Both the position numbers and the translations under genes were made by a program. Below are positions 17,872-26,559 of a stretch of 53,040 nucleotides of DNA, piece after piece (position 1 is the stretch's first letter; every line of letters starts with the position of its first letter). This DNA comes from Dethiobacter sp. (GTDB lineage: Bacteria > Bacillota > Dethiobacteria > Dethiobacterales > Dethiobacteraceae). The stretch covers positions 1-53,040 of the forward strand of contig JAGXTN010000021.1 of the NCBI GenBank assembly GCA_018333455.1, in the 5' to 3' direction. The notes beneath the pieces are model-generated. The model did not search any database, was not told the DNA's origin, and saw only the letters and a program-made list of their open reading frames with translations.

Positions 17872-19269
17872 CTAAATACGTTTTCTCCTGGTTGATGAAG
17901 GAATGCCTATTTCCTCCCGGTATTTTGCTACTGTACGACGGGAAACCAGAATATCCCGCCTAGCCAATAACGCCACCAGCTTTTGGTCGCTAAGTGGCTT
18001 ATGGGTATTTTCGGCATTAATCAATTCGCGCAGATGGCTCTTGATTGATTCGGAGGAAACAGCCATACCATGAAAATCTTCCACACCTGAACAAAAGAAA
18101 AACTTTAAAGGAAAAACACCTCGCGGCGTTTGCACAAACTTATTAGCCGCCGCCCTGCTGACTGTCGACTCGTGCACCCCAATTTCTTCTGCAATCTGAC
18201 GAAGAATCAGCGGTTTCAAATGTTTAATCCCTTCATCAAAAAAACTGCGCTGCATTTCCACAATACTTACTGTCACACGGTACAAAGTCATCCGGCGCTG
18301 TTCTATACTGCGCAGCAACCAGAGCGCCGAATCCAAACTATTTTTTATAAAAGAATTAGTACTAGCCTCACTGCTCTCTTTCCCCAACAATGCCCGATAA
18401 TAGGGATTAACAGCAAGGCGGGGCGTAGATTGCTCATTAACCAGCACAATATATTCGCCTGCCACCTTTTCTACCACCACATCGGGCACAACGTAACGCA
18501 CATCACTAACATCACCAATCAGCCTGCCAGGCTTTGGTTCGAGCGTACGAATATAGTCCAGCGCTGCCTGCACCTCGGCAGGTTCGACGCCTAGTTCGGC
18601 AGCAACTTTTTTGCACTTATTTTCGGCTACATCCGCCAGATACGCACTGATGATTTTAACGGCCAACGGGTGGGCATTACCCCGCTCCCGGATTTGTAAC
18701 AACAGACACTCCTGCAAATTGCGTGCACCGACGCCGACAGGGTCAAATTTCTGAATGATTTCCAACGCGGCGGCAATTTCCGACTGCTCCACACCAATCA
18801 GCAACGCCAGTTCGCCGGTATCACCTTTTAAATAGCCATGCTGGTCAATGTTGCCAATTAAAAATTCGCCGATTCGCTTTTCCGTGGAAGTAAGCTTACA
18901 AAGCCCTAGTTGTAAAAGCAGATGTTCCTGGAGAGTTGGCTCCTTGCTTAAAAAATAATCAAATCCCGGCTCATCTTCATTATGCCTCAAGCGGAAAGAG
19001 GGCAAAGGCTCAGAGCCTTCGTCACGCAAATATTCTATCCAGTCAATAGGGTCTTTCTCCAACCCTTCATTAGCCAACAATTCATCTAGCCGTTTTTCCC
19101 CGTCTTCGCCCTCCTCAACTTCCAGCACAGGATTGCTAAGCAGTTCATTCTGGACATAGGTTTGCAGCTCTAGCGCTGAAAGCTGCAACAAATTAATCGC
19201 CTGCTGCAGTTCAGGCGTCATAATCAGCTTCTGTGATTGTTCCAGCCTAAGATTATAGGAAATCCGCAT
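17872..19269 (-). CDS. rpoN: RNA polymerase sigma-54 factor
   Basis: Directs RNA polymerase to -24/-12 promoters, which fire only with an AAA+ enhancer-binding activator. The protein has 465 residues. Region I at the N-terminus is Gln/Leu-rich (LRLEQSQKLIMTPELQQAI), an acidic region II follows, then the core-binding domain (about 85-280), and a C-terminal DNA-binding domain with the HTH ESTVSRAAANKFVQTPRG and the RpoN box SRRTVAKYREEIGI, where the usual first Ala is Ser. ATG 19269 follows AAAGGAG; a 27-codon upstream extension is not conserved-looking. A matching sigma-54 promoter lies 110 bases upstream. No enhancer-binding protein is encoded in this window. Confidence 0.96.
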   Translation of the reverse strand: MRISYNLRLEQSQKLIMTPELQQAINLLQLSALELQTYVQNELLSNPVLEVEEGEDGEKRLDELLANEGLEKDPIDWIEYLRDEGSEPLPSFRLRHNEDEPGFDYFLSKEPTLQEHLLLQLGLCKLTSTEKRIGEFLIGNIDQHGYLKGDTGELALLIGVEQSEIAAALEIIQKFDPVGVGARNLQECLLLQIRERGNAHPLAVKIISAYLADVAENKCKKVAAELGVEPAEVQAALDYIRTLEPKPGRLIGDVSDVRYVVPDVVVEKVAGEYIVLVNEQSTPRLAVNPYYRALLGKESSEASTNSFIKNSLDSALWLLRSIEQRRMTLYRVTVSIVEMQRSFFDEGIKHLKPLILRQIAEEIGVHESTVSRAAANKFVQTPRGVFPLKFFFCSGVEDFHGMAVSSESIKSHLRELINAENTHKPLSDQKLVALLARRDILVSRRTVAKYREEIGIPSSTRRKRI

Positions 19270-19378
19270 TACGGCATCTCCTTTGCGAATTTGTGAAAAC
19301 TCAGTACACTTCTGACGCCATAAAAAGATGTCGGCGAGAGAAAAGTTCATCTGTTTTCAGACTATTCGCCAGTGCATT

Positions 19379-19393
19379 GCAAAAATCCTGCCA
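19379..19393 (-). promoter_or_regulatory. Sigma-54 (-24/-12) promoter in front of rpoN
   Basis: On the - strand TTGGCAGGATTTTTGCAA lies between whiA and rpoN. Its core TGGCAGGATTTTTGC matches the consensus TGGCACG-N4-TTGC in GG/GC identity and in exact spacing, with one mismatch. A start near 19367 would give a leader of about 98 bases before the rpoN ATG. Confidence 0.7.
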
Positions 19394-19425
19394 ACTAGCA
19401 AGTTAATCTCTTCACACAGCCGTGA

Positions 19426-20373
19426 TCATCGAAAATTATTTTTCTCTTCAATTAGTTTTTTGGAGATTTTTTCCAGTTTACGCATTCTGTGATTAACGCC
19501 TGATTTCCCCAACTTTGGCTCCAGCATCTCACCCAACTCCTGAAGACTGGCTTCAGGATGCAGCAAGCGCAGCTCTGCTAATTGCTGCAGTGGCGGCTCG
19601 AGTGCAGCAAGACCGACGGAATCGTCGATGGCTCGAATAACCTCTGCCTGTTTTACCGCGGCTTCCACCATTTTGTTCACATTGGCTGTCTCAAAGTTGA
19701 CTAAACGGTTAATTCTGTTGCGGATATCTTTTAAAATACGCACATTCTCGAAGTTGAGCAGGGCAGCATGAGCTCCAATCACGTTTAGAAAAGCCACAAT
19801 CTGTTCACTGTCTTTCAGATAAACTAAGTAGCCGTTTTTTCTGGTGGTAACTTTCGCCTGTAACCCAAAGGTTTCAATGAGCGCAGACAAGTCATCAGCC
19901 TGTTGTTGATAGTCAGTAAATATTTCCAGATGGTATGAATTTTCCGGGTTAGACACGGAGCCTGCAGCTAAAAACGCGCCGCGCAAATAAGCTCTGCCAC
20001 AGCATTTTCCCTTTTTAATCCGTTCAGCCAATTCCTGAACAAAAGTACCCCCGCACATTAAGCCCAGTTCCGTCAACACTTCACGAACGCGCAATGATTC
20101 CGAAATACGGATGAGATAGACATTGTTTTTCCGCAACCTGATCTTTCTGCGCACCAGTAGCTCTGAGCTAAGGCAAAAGAGCTGCTTGAAGAGAGAAAAA
20201 ATCCGGCGGGCGATGGCCGGGTTAGATGTAACCACGTTTAATGAGAGTCGCTTGCCTGAAATCTGGATATTGCCGCTTAAGCGGATAAATGCCGTCAATT
20301 CAGCAGCCTGGCAACATTCTCTGCCAAATTCACGGCGGGTCAGCTCATTTTTCGCCTGCAGGGCGTATGTCAT
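19426..20373 (-). CDS. whiA: WhiA-family regulator
   Basis: A protein of 315 residues with an N-terminal LAGLIDADG-like homing-endonuclease fold lacking nuclease residues (for example YLRGAFLAAGSVSNPENSYHLEI) and a C-terminal helix-turn-helix (LRLLHPEASLQELGEML, then KSGVNHRMRKLEKI). In actinobacteria WhiA controls sporulation genes; in Bacillus it affects division and chromosome segregation. GTG 20382 is also in frame, but ATG 20373 has the better spacing from AGAGG. It overlaps the end of yvcK by 29 bases and follows rapZ-yvcK in the conserved order. Confidence 0.95.
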   Translation of the reverse strand: MTYALQAKNELTRREFGRECCQAAELTAFIRLSGNIQISGKRLSLNVVTSNPAIARRIFSLFKQLFCLSSELLVRRKIRLRKNNVYLIRISESLRVREVLTELGLMCGGTFVQELAERIKKGKCCGRAYLRGAFLAAGSVSNPENSYHLEIFTDYQQQADDLSALIETFGLQAKVTTRKNGYLVYLKDSEQIVAFLNVIGAHAALLNFENVRILKDIRNRINRLVNFETANVNKMVEAAVKQAEVIRAIDDSVGLAALEPPLQQLAELRLLHPEASLQELGEMLEPKLGKSGVNHRMRKLEKISKKLIEEKNNFR

Positions 20374-21523
20374 GCAACACACCTCTCTCCCGGTGTATTA
20401 AACGATGCAGTGCACTTCTCTTTTTCTTCCCGCCATTAGCCTTACTAAACGCCAAATCATGCGAAAAGATAATTTTTGCCAATTCATCCGAATCGTGACG
20501 AACAAGCTCATGATGCGACATCAAGTTGCCTGACAATATCCCCACACCCATTTGAGCTAGGCGCTCGACTTCGGGAAGCACCGGAACAGAGCCCTCATGC
20601 CGGTATTTGTCTAATAAAGAGGCCGGAATATCGAAATTGTTATTCACCACAACCAGCTCAAAAATACCGGGACCAACATGTTCGTCAATTGCCTGCAGGT
20701 GATCGGCTGCCGTGTAACCATCCGTTTCCCCCGGTTGAGTCATCACATTACAGATATATATTTTCCTCGCTTTGCTTTCCCTGACGGCTGCCGCAACTCC
20801 CGGCACCAGCAGATTAGCCAGGACGCTGGTGTATAAGCTGCCTGGGCCTACCAGAACAATTTCTGCTTCGCGAATGGCATGAGCCGCCGCCGGATAAATT
20901 TGCGACGTATCCGGATCCAAGGAAAGCCGGCAAATTTTCCCGCGCTCGGCAGCGATGCGACTTTCCCCACGAATCGAGCGACCGTCAGCAAAGCGCGCCA
21001 CCAGATTCACATTCTCTAGAGTTACCGGCAGCACTTCTCCTTTGACTGCCAGCACGCGGCTAGCGACTGACAGCGCTTCCTCAAAGCCAAACTCATCACT
21101 CAGCGCTGCCAGAAATAAATTCCCGAGATTATGCCCGTGCAACCCTTCTACCGCGGTAAACCGATATTGAAACACCTTTTCCAAAAGCGGTTCAGTATTG
21201 GCCAACGCCAGCAAGCAGTTGCGGATATCGCCGGGAGGCAGGATAGCCAACTTTTCGCGCAGACGCCCTGAGCTACCCCCGTCGTCTGTGACATTAACGA
21301 TCGCCGAGAGGTTCGAGCTATATCTCTTTAATCCCCGCAGCAAGGTGGAAAGTCCGGTGCCGCCGCCGATGGCAGCTATCCTGGCGCCGTTTTCACGGCA
21401 ATATTTTTGATAAAGCGTCTCCCGCAGCTCTGCGCCTTGATCGCGCCCCCCGCCATGGCGGCGCGGAAAAAACATGGCAGCTCCGCCTACGGCTAAGCCC
21501 AACAAAAAGTCACGAATTTGCAT
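20345..21523 (-). CDS. yvcK: Gluconeogenesis factor YvcK/GlmR
   Basis: CofD-like protein that binds UDP-sugar and is needed for normal cell-wall precursor supply on gluconeogenic carbon in Bacillus. The protein has 392 residues. An N-terminal hydrophobic stretch (about 5-20) precedes the Rossmann-like core with IGGGTGLSTLLRGLK, NVTDDGGSSGRLR, PPGDIRNCL and LVGPGSLYTSVLANLLVPG, then MTQPGETDGYTAADH. The C-terminal 50 residues are basic. It sits between rapZ (19 bases away) and whiA (overlapping). Confidence 0.95.
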   Translation of the reverse strand: MQIRDFLLGLAVGGAAMFFPRRHGGGRDQGAELRETLYQKYCRENGARIAAIGGGTGLSTLLRGLKRYSSNLSAIVNVTDDGGSSGRLREKLAILPPGDIRNCLLALANTEPLLEKVFQYRFTAVEGLHGHNLGNLFLAALSDEFGFEEALSVASRVLAVKGEVLPVTLENVNLVARFADGRSIRGESRIAAERGKICRLSLDPDTSQIYPAAAHAIREAEIVLVGPGSLYTSVLANLLVPGVAAAVRESKARKIYICNVMTQPGETDGYTAADHLQAIDEHVGPGIFELVVVNNNFDIPASLLDKYRHEGSVPVLPEVERLAQMGVGILSGNLMSHHELVRHDSDELAKIIFSHDLAFSKANGGKKKRSALHRLIHRERGVLHDIRPAGEK

Positions 21524-21542
21524 CGTCTAATTCTCCTCAAAC

Positions 21543-22412
21543 TCAAGACTTATGGATATCCCTATTCTCTTTTACCACGCGGTAATTTTTCCCTTTGAGA
21601 ATCTTCTCCAACTCATTCACAATTGAAACGGAACGATGCTTGCCTCCGGTACAACCAATGGCTATCACAAGTTGAGGCTTCCCCTCTTTAATATAGCAAG
21701 GAACAAGAAACTGAATCATGTCCACCAGCTTTTGAAAGAATTTGTGCGTAATTGCCCACTTCCAAACGTATTCTTTAACTTCTTCGCTATTACCAGTCAA
21801 CGGACGCAGCTGCTCAACATAGTGAGGGTTAGGCAGAAAGCGGACGTCAAACACCAAGTCGGCATCCAAAGGGATCCCGTATTTGAAACCGAATGCTACC
21901 AGCGTAATTAAAATATTCTCCTGTTCGCTGTCTGGTGCATAAAGGGAGGTAATCTCTTCTTTTAGCTGATGCGGCGTAAGCATAGTGGTATCTATTATTT
22001 TATCGGCTTTACTGCGGATTTGTGCCAACAATCTTTTTTCTTCCTTGATTCCCTCAGCAATACTGCCCTTTGCAGCCAGCGGATGACGTCTACGCGTCTC
22101 CTTAAAACGGCGAATCAACGCCTCGTCATCAGCCTCTAGGAAGATAATCTCGTAATCAAAGCCGATTTCTTCCAGCATTTGCAACGCCTCATGCAGGCTG
22201 TCAAAAAACTCGCCGCCACGAATATCGGAGACAAGGGCAATGCGGTTAATTTTTCCCTCAGAATGCGCCGCCAATTCGGCAAATTTAGGAATTAGCATGG
22301 GCGGCAAGTTGTCGATGCAAAAATAACCTAAATCTTCAAAACTGCGAATCGCCTGGCTCTTTCCTGCCCCGGAAAGTCCGGTGATTAACACAAAACGGAT
22401 ATTTTCCAACAT
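21543..22412 (-). CDS. rapZ: RapZ/YvcJ nucleotide-binding protein
   Basis: P-loop protein of 289 residues. Walker A is GLSGAGKSQAI at residues 13-23. The Walker-B-like segment and FLEADDEALIRRFKETRRRHPL follow, and the C-terminal RNA or ligand-binding domain shows GFKYGIPLDADLVFDVRFLPNP and AIGCTGGKHRSVSIVNEL. In enterobacteria RapZ controls glmS through small RNAs; in Bacillus YvcJ hydrolyses GTP and affects competence, and the RNA role is not established. GGGGGGCGA precedes the ATG. It heads the rapZ-yvcK-whiA cluster. Confidence 0.95.
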   Translation of the reverse strand: MLENIRFVLITGLSGAGKSQAIRSFEDLGYFCIDNLPPMLIPKFAELAAHSEGKINRIALVSDIRGGEFFDSLHEALQMLEEIGFDYEIIFLEADDEALIRRFKETRRRHPLAAKGSIAEGIKEEKRLLAQIRSKADKIIDTTMLTPHQLKEEITSLYAPDSEQENILITLVAFGFKYGIPLDADLVFDVRFLPNPHYVEQLRPLTGNSEEVKEYVWKWAITHKFFQKLVDMIQFLVPCYIKEGKPQLVIAIGCTGGKHRSVSIVNELEKILKGKNYRVVKENRDIHKS

Positions 22413-22500
22413 CTTCGCCCCCCAATTTTCCTAATGACGATTATTACTTTACTGCTGGACAGTTTCGGCTCAAACCCTTAGTTTCCCTCTTTTACAGACT

Positions 22501-23232
22501 TTATTTTTCCAGATTAACAATTCGCTCTAGGGGAATCTTCAGGCGCCGGATCAATTGGTAAGCTTGAAAAAAATCTCCTACACGCTCCGGTGCGTGCGCA
22601 TCACTGCTGAGCAGAAAACGGACTCCGGTAGGGAGAGCCTCACTGATATACGGGTCTAACTCGCTGCCATAGGAGCTGTTAATTTCTAAAAATGTACCGT
22701 ATTCCTTGCAAACGCGAGCTAGTTCCGCCGTATCAATATCAATCTGCAGACCCGGATGAGCAATGGCAGTTATCGGGTAACGCCGCACGGCCGAAGTAAT
22801 TGCCGTAGTATTGGCTGCCCGCAGCGACGCAGAGCTTGTTTTCATCCAGCCAGACCAAAAGTTACGGGCTCCCTGCCAGAAAGCAGCCAGGCTCCGGGGA
22901 CGGACCAATTTATGATAGCCCACAAGCAGAAAGTCGAGTTCCCGCAAAATGTCGGTGGACACATCAATTGTGCCGTCAGTATCAACGATATTTGCTTCCA
23001 CGCCGAAAAGAATCTCTACCTCCGGATATTTATGGCGTAACGTCTCAATCTCTTCTTTCATCCGCCGAAAAGCATGAGCACCGCCAATGCCGATAAAAAA
23101 ATGGCCGGGACCGTGGTCTGCTATCCCCACCGCCTGCAAGCCACGCTTCATTGCCACGCGCACATTATCTTCAATGCTTCCTTTCCCATGGCTATAATCT
23201 GTATGGGTGTGTAAATCGGTAATTGCATACAT
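22501..23232 (-). CDS. PHP-domain phosphoesterase (YcdX-like) 1
   Basis: A protein of 243 residues with the PHP metal motifs: TDLHTHTDYSHG near the N-terminus, GIADHGPGHF, a Glu in LFGVEANIV, ITAIAHPG and the C-terminal SSDAHAPERVG. These bind a three-metal site as in YcdX and histidinol-phosphatase relatives. The substrate is unknown. ATG 23232 is forced by the conserved start of the domain, yet the purine-rich stretch before it (GGGGG) is 13 bases away and lies inside the hairpin at 23233-23267, so translation may be weak or regulated. A second PHP protein lies two genes upstream. Confidence 0.88.
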   Translation of the reverse strand: MYAITDLHTHTDYSHGKGSIEDNVRVAMKRGLQAVGIADHGPGHFFIGIGGAHAFRRMKEEIETLRHKYPEVEILFGVEANIVDTDGTIDVSTDILRELDFLLVGYHKLVRPRSLAAFWQGARNFWSGWMKTSSASLRAANTTAITSAVRRYPITAIAHPGLQIDIDTAELARVCKEYGTFLEINSSYGSELDPYISEALPTGVRFLLSSDAHAPERVGDFFQAYQLIRRLKIPLERIVNLEK

Positions 23233-23267
23233 AAAACAAAAGGCACCCCCTACCAGGTAGTGTGCCC
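23233..23267 (-). terminator. Hairpin between crp-like gene and PHP gene 1
   Basis: On the - strand GGCAC and CTAC pair with GTAG and GTGCC around CTG, followed by TTTTGTTTT that runs up to the ATG of the PHP gene. It looks like a Rho-independent terminator or attenuator placed at a start codon. Confidence 0.55.
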
Positions 23268-23271
23268 AAAA

Positions 23272-23958
23272 TCAAGTCCAATCACAGAGTTTTTCTTCAT
23301 CCCGGATGATAATACGTTGCTTGTCCAATGTTAATATCCCGTCTTTTTGGAAACGACTCAAGATCCTAGTCACCGTCTCCCTAGACGTGCCAATCATACT
23401 GGCCATCTCCTGCCTAGTCAATTCCAGGTCGAGAAGCACTCCGTCTTTCGTCTTTTTTCCTTCATGCCTGCTAAACTGCAGCAACAGCCCAGCCATTCTC
23501 CCGTAGGCATCGTGAAGCGCCAAATCCCGGATCAATAGCTGGGCTTGGCGCAGGCGTCTGCTCATGATCTGCAGCAATGTCACCGCAAGCATAGGCTGAC
23601 TCTGCAGTAACTTGCCCATATCAGTACTGCGCAAAAGCCAACAAGTTGAATCTTCCGCCGCTTCTGCCGTGGCCGGGTAAGGCCCCTGATCAAATAAAAT
23701 CACCTCGGCGAAAATATCGCCGTCTTTTAAAATCTGTAAAATCTGTTGACGTCCGTCAACGCTGGCTTTACTAATTTTAATCCGTCCTTGCCGGATAACA
23801 AAAAGCGCCTCTCCTTTGTCGCCTTCCAAAAAAAGCACAGTCCCTTTCGGATAAAACCGTTCAATCATCACACAAGCGACGGTTTCCAGTTCTGTTGCGG
23901 AAAGACCCTCAAAAAAGGGTACTCTTTGCAGAGATTCCGCGTTTTTAGAATAACTCAT
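23272..23958 (-). CDS. Crp/Fnr-family transcription regulator
   Basis: A protein of 228 residues. The cyclic-nucleotide-binding beta-barrel spans about residues 15-130 (FYPKGTVLFLEGDKGEALFVI, GDIFAEVILF), a dimer helix about 130-155, and a winged HTH about 165-222 with LTRQEMASMIGTSRETVTRIL. It lacks the N-terminal Cys cluster of FNR and CooA-like heme ligands are not evident, so the signal is unknown. The phosphate-binding Arg of cAMP receptors is not clear. It overlaps the upstream PHP gene by 4 bases and is followed by a hairpin and a second PHP gene. Confidence 0.9.
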   Translation of the reverse strand: MSYSKNAESLQRVPFFEGLSATELETVACVMIERFYPKGTVLFLEGDKGEALFVIRQGRIKISKASVDGRQQILQILKDGDIFAEVILFDQGPYPATAEAAEDSTCWLLRSTDMGKLLQSQPMLAVTLLQIMSRRLRQAQLLIRDLALHDAYGRMAGLLLQFSRHEGKKTKDGVLLDLELTRQEMASMIGTSRETVTRILSRFQKDGILTLDKQRIIIRDEEKLCDWT

Positions 23959-24695
23959 GCTCCGCCTCCCCCAGGGGCAAAACGCGCTTTGCCGCGACCA
24001 GCCAGAAAACGCTTCACACGCTCTGCATTCAGATTCAAAATGTTATTCTCCGGCACCCCCGCCTGGAGCGCCAGCGCCAGCGCCCGGTCCAGTTTGCCCA
24101 CATCTGCTGCATAATGAGCGTCGCTGCTGATGGAGATAAGCACATCATGCTCTTTTGCCAAGTGAGCGATTTCCAGGCAGATTTCGCTGCTGCCTTGCCG
24201 AACTAAAAAGGAGCTGTTATTGATCTCTAAAGCCTTCCCCAGCTGTTTTGCGGCAGATACCACTTCTTCCAAAACAATGGGAAAATCCGGATTGCCGGGA
24301 TGGACGACAATATCCACAGACGGGTTTTGCATTGCGTGAATGAGAGCGCGCGTATTGCGCTCCCGGCACAATAGTTCCGCACAAAAATTGTGCAGTCCTA
24401 CGAGGACGATGTCGAGTTGCTTTAAATATCCTTCCTGCAAATCAAGCCTGCCCTGTTCATCCAGAATATTGACTTCAGCTCCGCGTAAAATAGTTACACC
24501 GCCAATCTCCGCCGGCAACACCCGTAAATTACCGAAATAATACTCGTGTGGCCCACCGGGCATAGCCGGACCGTGGTCTGTAATCGCCACCAGTTCCAAT
24601 TGCTTTGCGGCAGCCGCCGCCGCAATTTCTCCAATGGTGCTGTAAGCGTGACCGCTGGCCAGAGTATGGACATGAAGGTCGGCGAGAATTCTCAT
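23955..24695 (-). CDS. PHP-domain phosphoesterase (YcdX-like) 2
   Basis: A protein of 246 residues with the complete metal set: ADLHVHTLASGHAYS, AITDHGPAMPGGPH, ILRGAEVNILDEQG, IVVHPGNPDFP and SISSDAHYAADVGKL. It is a diverged paralogue of the PHP protein at 22501, sharing the fold but few residues outside the motifs. The ATG at 24695 follows AAGGAG at 10 bases. It ends in an overlap with the Crp-like gene, so the two are probably made together. Confidence 0.88.
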   Translation of the reverse strand: MRILADLHVHTLASGHAYSTIGEIAAAAAAKQLELVAITDHGPAMPGGPHEYYFGNLRVLPAEIGGVTILRGAEVNILDEQGRLDLQEGYLKQLDIVLVGLHNFCAELLCRERNTRALIHAMQNPSVDIVVHPGNPDFPIVLEEVVSAAKQLGKALEINNSSFLVRQGSSEICLEIAHLAKEHDVLISISSDAHYAADVGKLDRALALALQAGVPENNILNLNAERVKRFLAGRGKARFAPGGGGA

Positions 24696-24709
24696 ACAGG
24701 GAGCACTCC

Positions 24710-25723
24710 TTAGTAAATCACATGATAGTCCACAGCTTTAATATTAACACATCCTGTCATCAGCATGCCATGGCGCAGTTGAGCAGTCATCTTTTCAATG
24801 ATCAACTTCACGCCGGCGGAGCCGCCGCCAAATGCGCCCCAGAGTGCAGGCCGGCCAATGAGCACGGCGTTAGCTCCCAGTGCCAACATTTTCAGCACAT
24901 CTATGCCGGTGCGAATTCCGCCGTCGGCAAACACAAAAATTTCACCTTTCACTCGTTCGACAATTTCCGGAAGTACTTCAGCCACACCGGGGGTCCCGTC
25001 CAGAACACGCCCGCCGTGGTTGGAAATAACAATAGCGGCAGCCCCTAGTTCCAAAGCCATTTCAGCTTCCTTAGCCGTCATAATTCCCTTCAAGACAAAA
25101 GGCAATTCTGTCAATCCCATTAGTTCGCGCAACTGATAAAAAGTTTTTGGTCCTACCGGCTGCCCTTTGAGAGCCATGGTTACAAGTCCGGCACCATCAA
25201 GATCAATGCCCACCGCGAAAGCACCGCTTTCTTCCGCCTGGCAAATACGCTTGGCTATAGCATCCATGGAACGCGGTTTAATAATCGGGATGCCGCTGCC
25301 TCCGGCGGCGCTAATCGCTTCCAGTCCGGAAGCATAAATGGCCTCTTCCGCGCCGTCACCGCTAAAGGAGAAAGAACCGGCCTCCTTTGCTCCTGTCACA
25401 AGGCAGGAGATCATCTCCGCCTCTGAAAGCGCACCGCCCAGATTATATGAGGCACCGGTAAGTGGCGCCACAAAAATAGGAGTGTCAAAAGATTTACCAA
25501 ATACTTTTATAGCCGTATTAGGCTCATCAACCTGATGAATGGTACGCATATTGATATGATACATCGCCAACGCTTCACAGTTATTGCTAAACGCAGAGCC
25601 ACTTAGCACACCGCCAATACCCGGAACTTCACCGGCGCACACTCTACCGTCACAGCGAGGACATACTCGGCAATAACCCTTTAGTTTTTCCCTAGCGCTG
25701 TCACGCACTTCCTTCTCAGTCAT
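24710..25723 (-). CDS. FMN-dependent alpha-hydroxyacid dehydrogenase family protein
   Basis: TIM-barrel flavoprotein of 337 residues. Motifs: FVAPLTGASYN, FVLKGIMTAKEAEMALELGA, SNHGGRVLDGTPGVAEVLPEI with the catalytic His and Arg, and the FMN phosphate loop FADGGIRTGIDVLKMLALGANAVLIGRP. The N-terminus carries a Cys cluster (CRVCPRCDGRVCAGE) typical of clostridial members and possibly redox or metal active. The substrate could be lactate, glycolate or another 2-hydroxyacid; the sequence does not decide. It is coupled to the HAD phosphatase upstream (stop and start share base 25723). Confidence 0.88.
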   Translation of the reverse strand: MTEKEVRDSAREKLKGYCRVCPRCDGRVCAGEVPGIGGVLSGSAFSNNCEALAMYHINMRTIHQVDEPNTAIKVFGKSFDTPIFVAPLTGASYNLGGALSEAEMISCLVTGAKEAGSFSFSGDGAEEAIYASGLEAISAAGGSGIPIIKPRSMDAIAKRICQAEESGAFAVGIDLDGAGLVTMALKGQPVGPKTFYQLRELMGLTELPFVLKGIMTAKEAEMALELGAAAIVISNHGGRVLDGTPGVAEVLPEIVERVKGEIFVFADGGIRTGIDVLKMLALGANAVLIGRPALWGAFGGGSAGVKLIIEKMTAQLRHGMLMTGCVNIKAVDYHVIY

Positions 25724-26544
25724 TAAAAAATTTCCTCCTTCTCATCAAAAAGGTATTGCCTAATAAAAACTGCCACGCCGTGGTCCGTATTTGTTGCCGT
25801 GATTATATCTGCCACTGACTTAACTTCTTCCCGGGCATTTGCTACAGCCACGCCAAAACCGGCGTAAAGAATCATGTCCAAATCATTGTAGCTGTCGCCG
25901 ACGGCGGCCACCTGTTCTCGCGGAATGTCCAGCCTTTCAGCCAAAAAGCGGAGTGCCTGCCCTTTCGTGGCTAAACGGTCTGTAATTTCCAGGAAATTGG
26001 GTCGCGAAATAACAATCGACAGCTCATTGCCGTAGTTTTCAATCAGCGCATTTTTAATCTCTGCCAACCTGTCGTCACTGCCAATGATCGTTAGTTTGGT
26101 GGGAGCCGTCTCCAGAAAAGCCGACAAATCACCGACGGCAGTAACTTTCACATTTGCCAGTTGCTGGTAGTAGCGCGAGAAATCGTTTTCCTGTGCAACA
26201 AACAGTTCATCATTAATGTAGGCGTTAAGATGATAGTTGCCGGCCGCAGCCATCGCAGCCACCTGCCTAGCCAAGCCAAGCGGCACAGGTCTGTGGCAGA
26301 GAGTTTCCACCCCGACAGCTGTGCGAATCAACGCACCGTGATATGTAATGAGCGGCAAATCAATTTGCAACTGCTTTGCATATGGCAGAGCAGAACGAAA
26401 CATTCTTCCCGTGGCCAACGTGACTAACACGCCGCTTGCCGCAGCACGGCGGATAGCATGATAATTTTCAGCCGATATCTGAAAATCTGCGCCGAGCAAA
26501 GTATCATCAAGATCTAGCGCCAAAATTTTAAAGTTGCTTACCAT
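25723..26544 (-). CDS. Cof-type HAD-IIB phosphatase
   Basis: A protein of 273 residues. HAD motif I is LALDLDDTLLGAD, motif II lies in LVTLATGRMFRS, motif III Lys in the ATKGQAL segment, and motif IV GDSYNDLDMI. The large type-IIB cap (about 85-185) marks the Cof/YwpJ family, which acts on sugar phosphates and other small phosphates in vitro. Its natural substrate is unknown. It lies 15 bases after the small membrane protein gene and is coupled to the FMN enzyme gene. Confidence 0.9.
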   Translation of the reverse strand: MVSNFKILALDLDDTLLGADFQISAENYHAIRRAAASGVLVTLATGRMFRSALPYAKQLQIDLPLITYHGALIRTAVGVETLCHRPVPLGLARQVAAMAAAGNYHLNAYINDELFVAQENDFSRYYQQLANVKVTAVGDLSAFLETAPTKLTIIGSDDRLAEIKNALIENYGNELSIVISRPNFLEITDRLATKGQALRFLAERLDIPREQVAAVGDSYNDLDMILYAGFGVAVANAREEVKSVADIITATNTDHGVAVFIRQYLFDEKEEIF

Positions 26545-26559
26545 TTTTTACCTCGCCAA

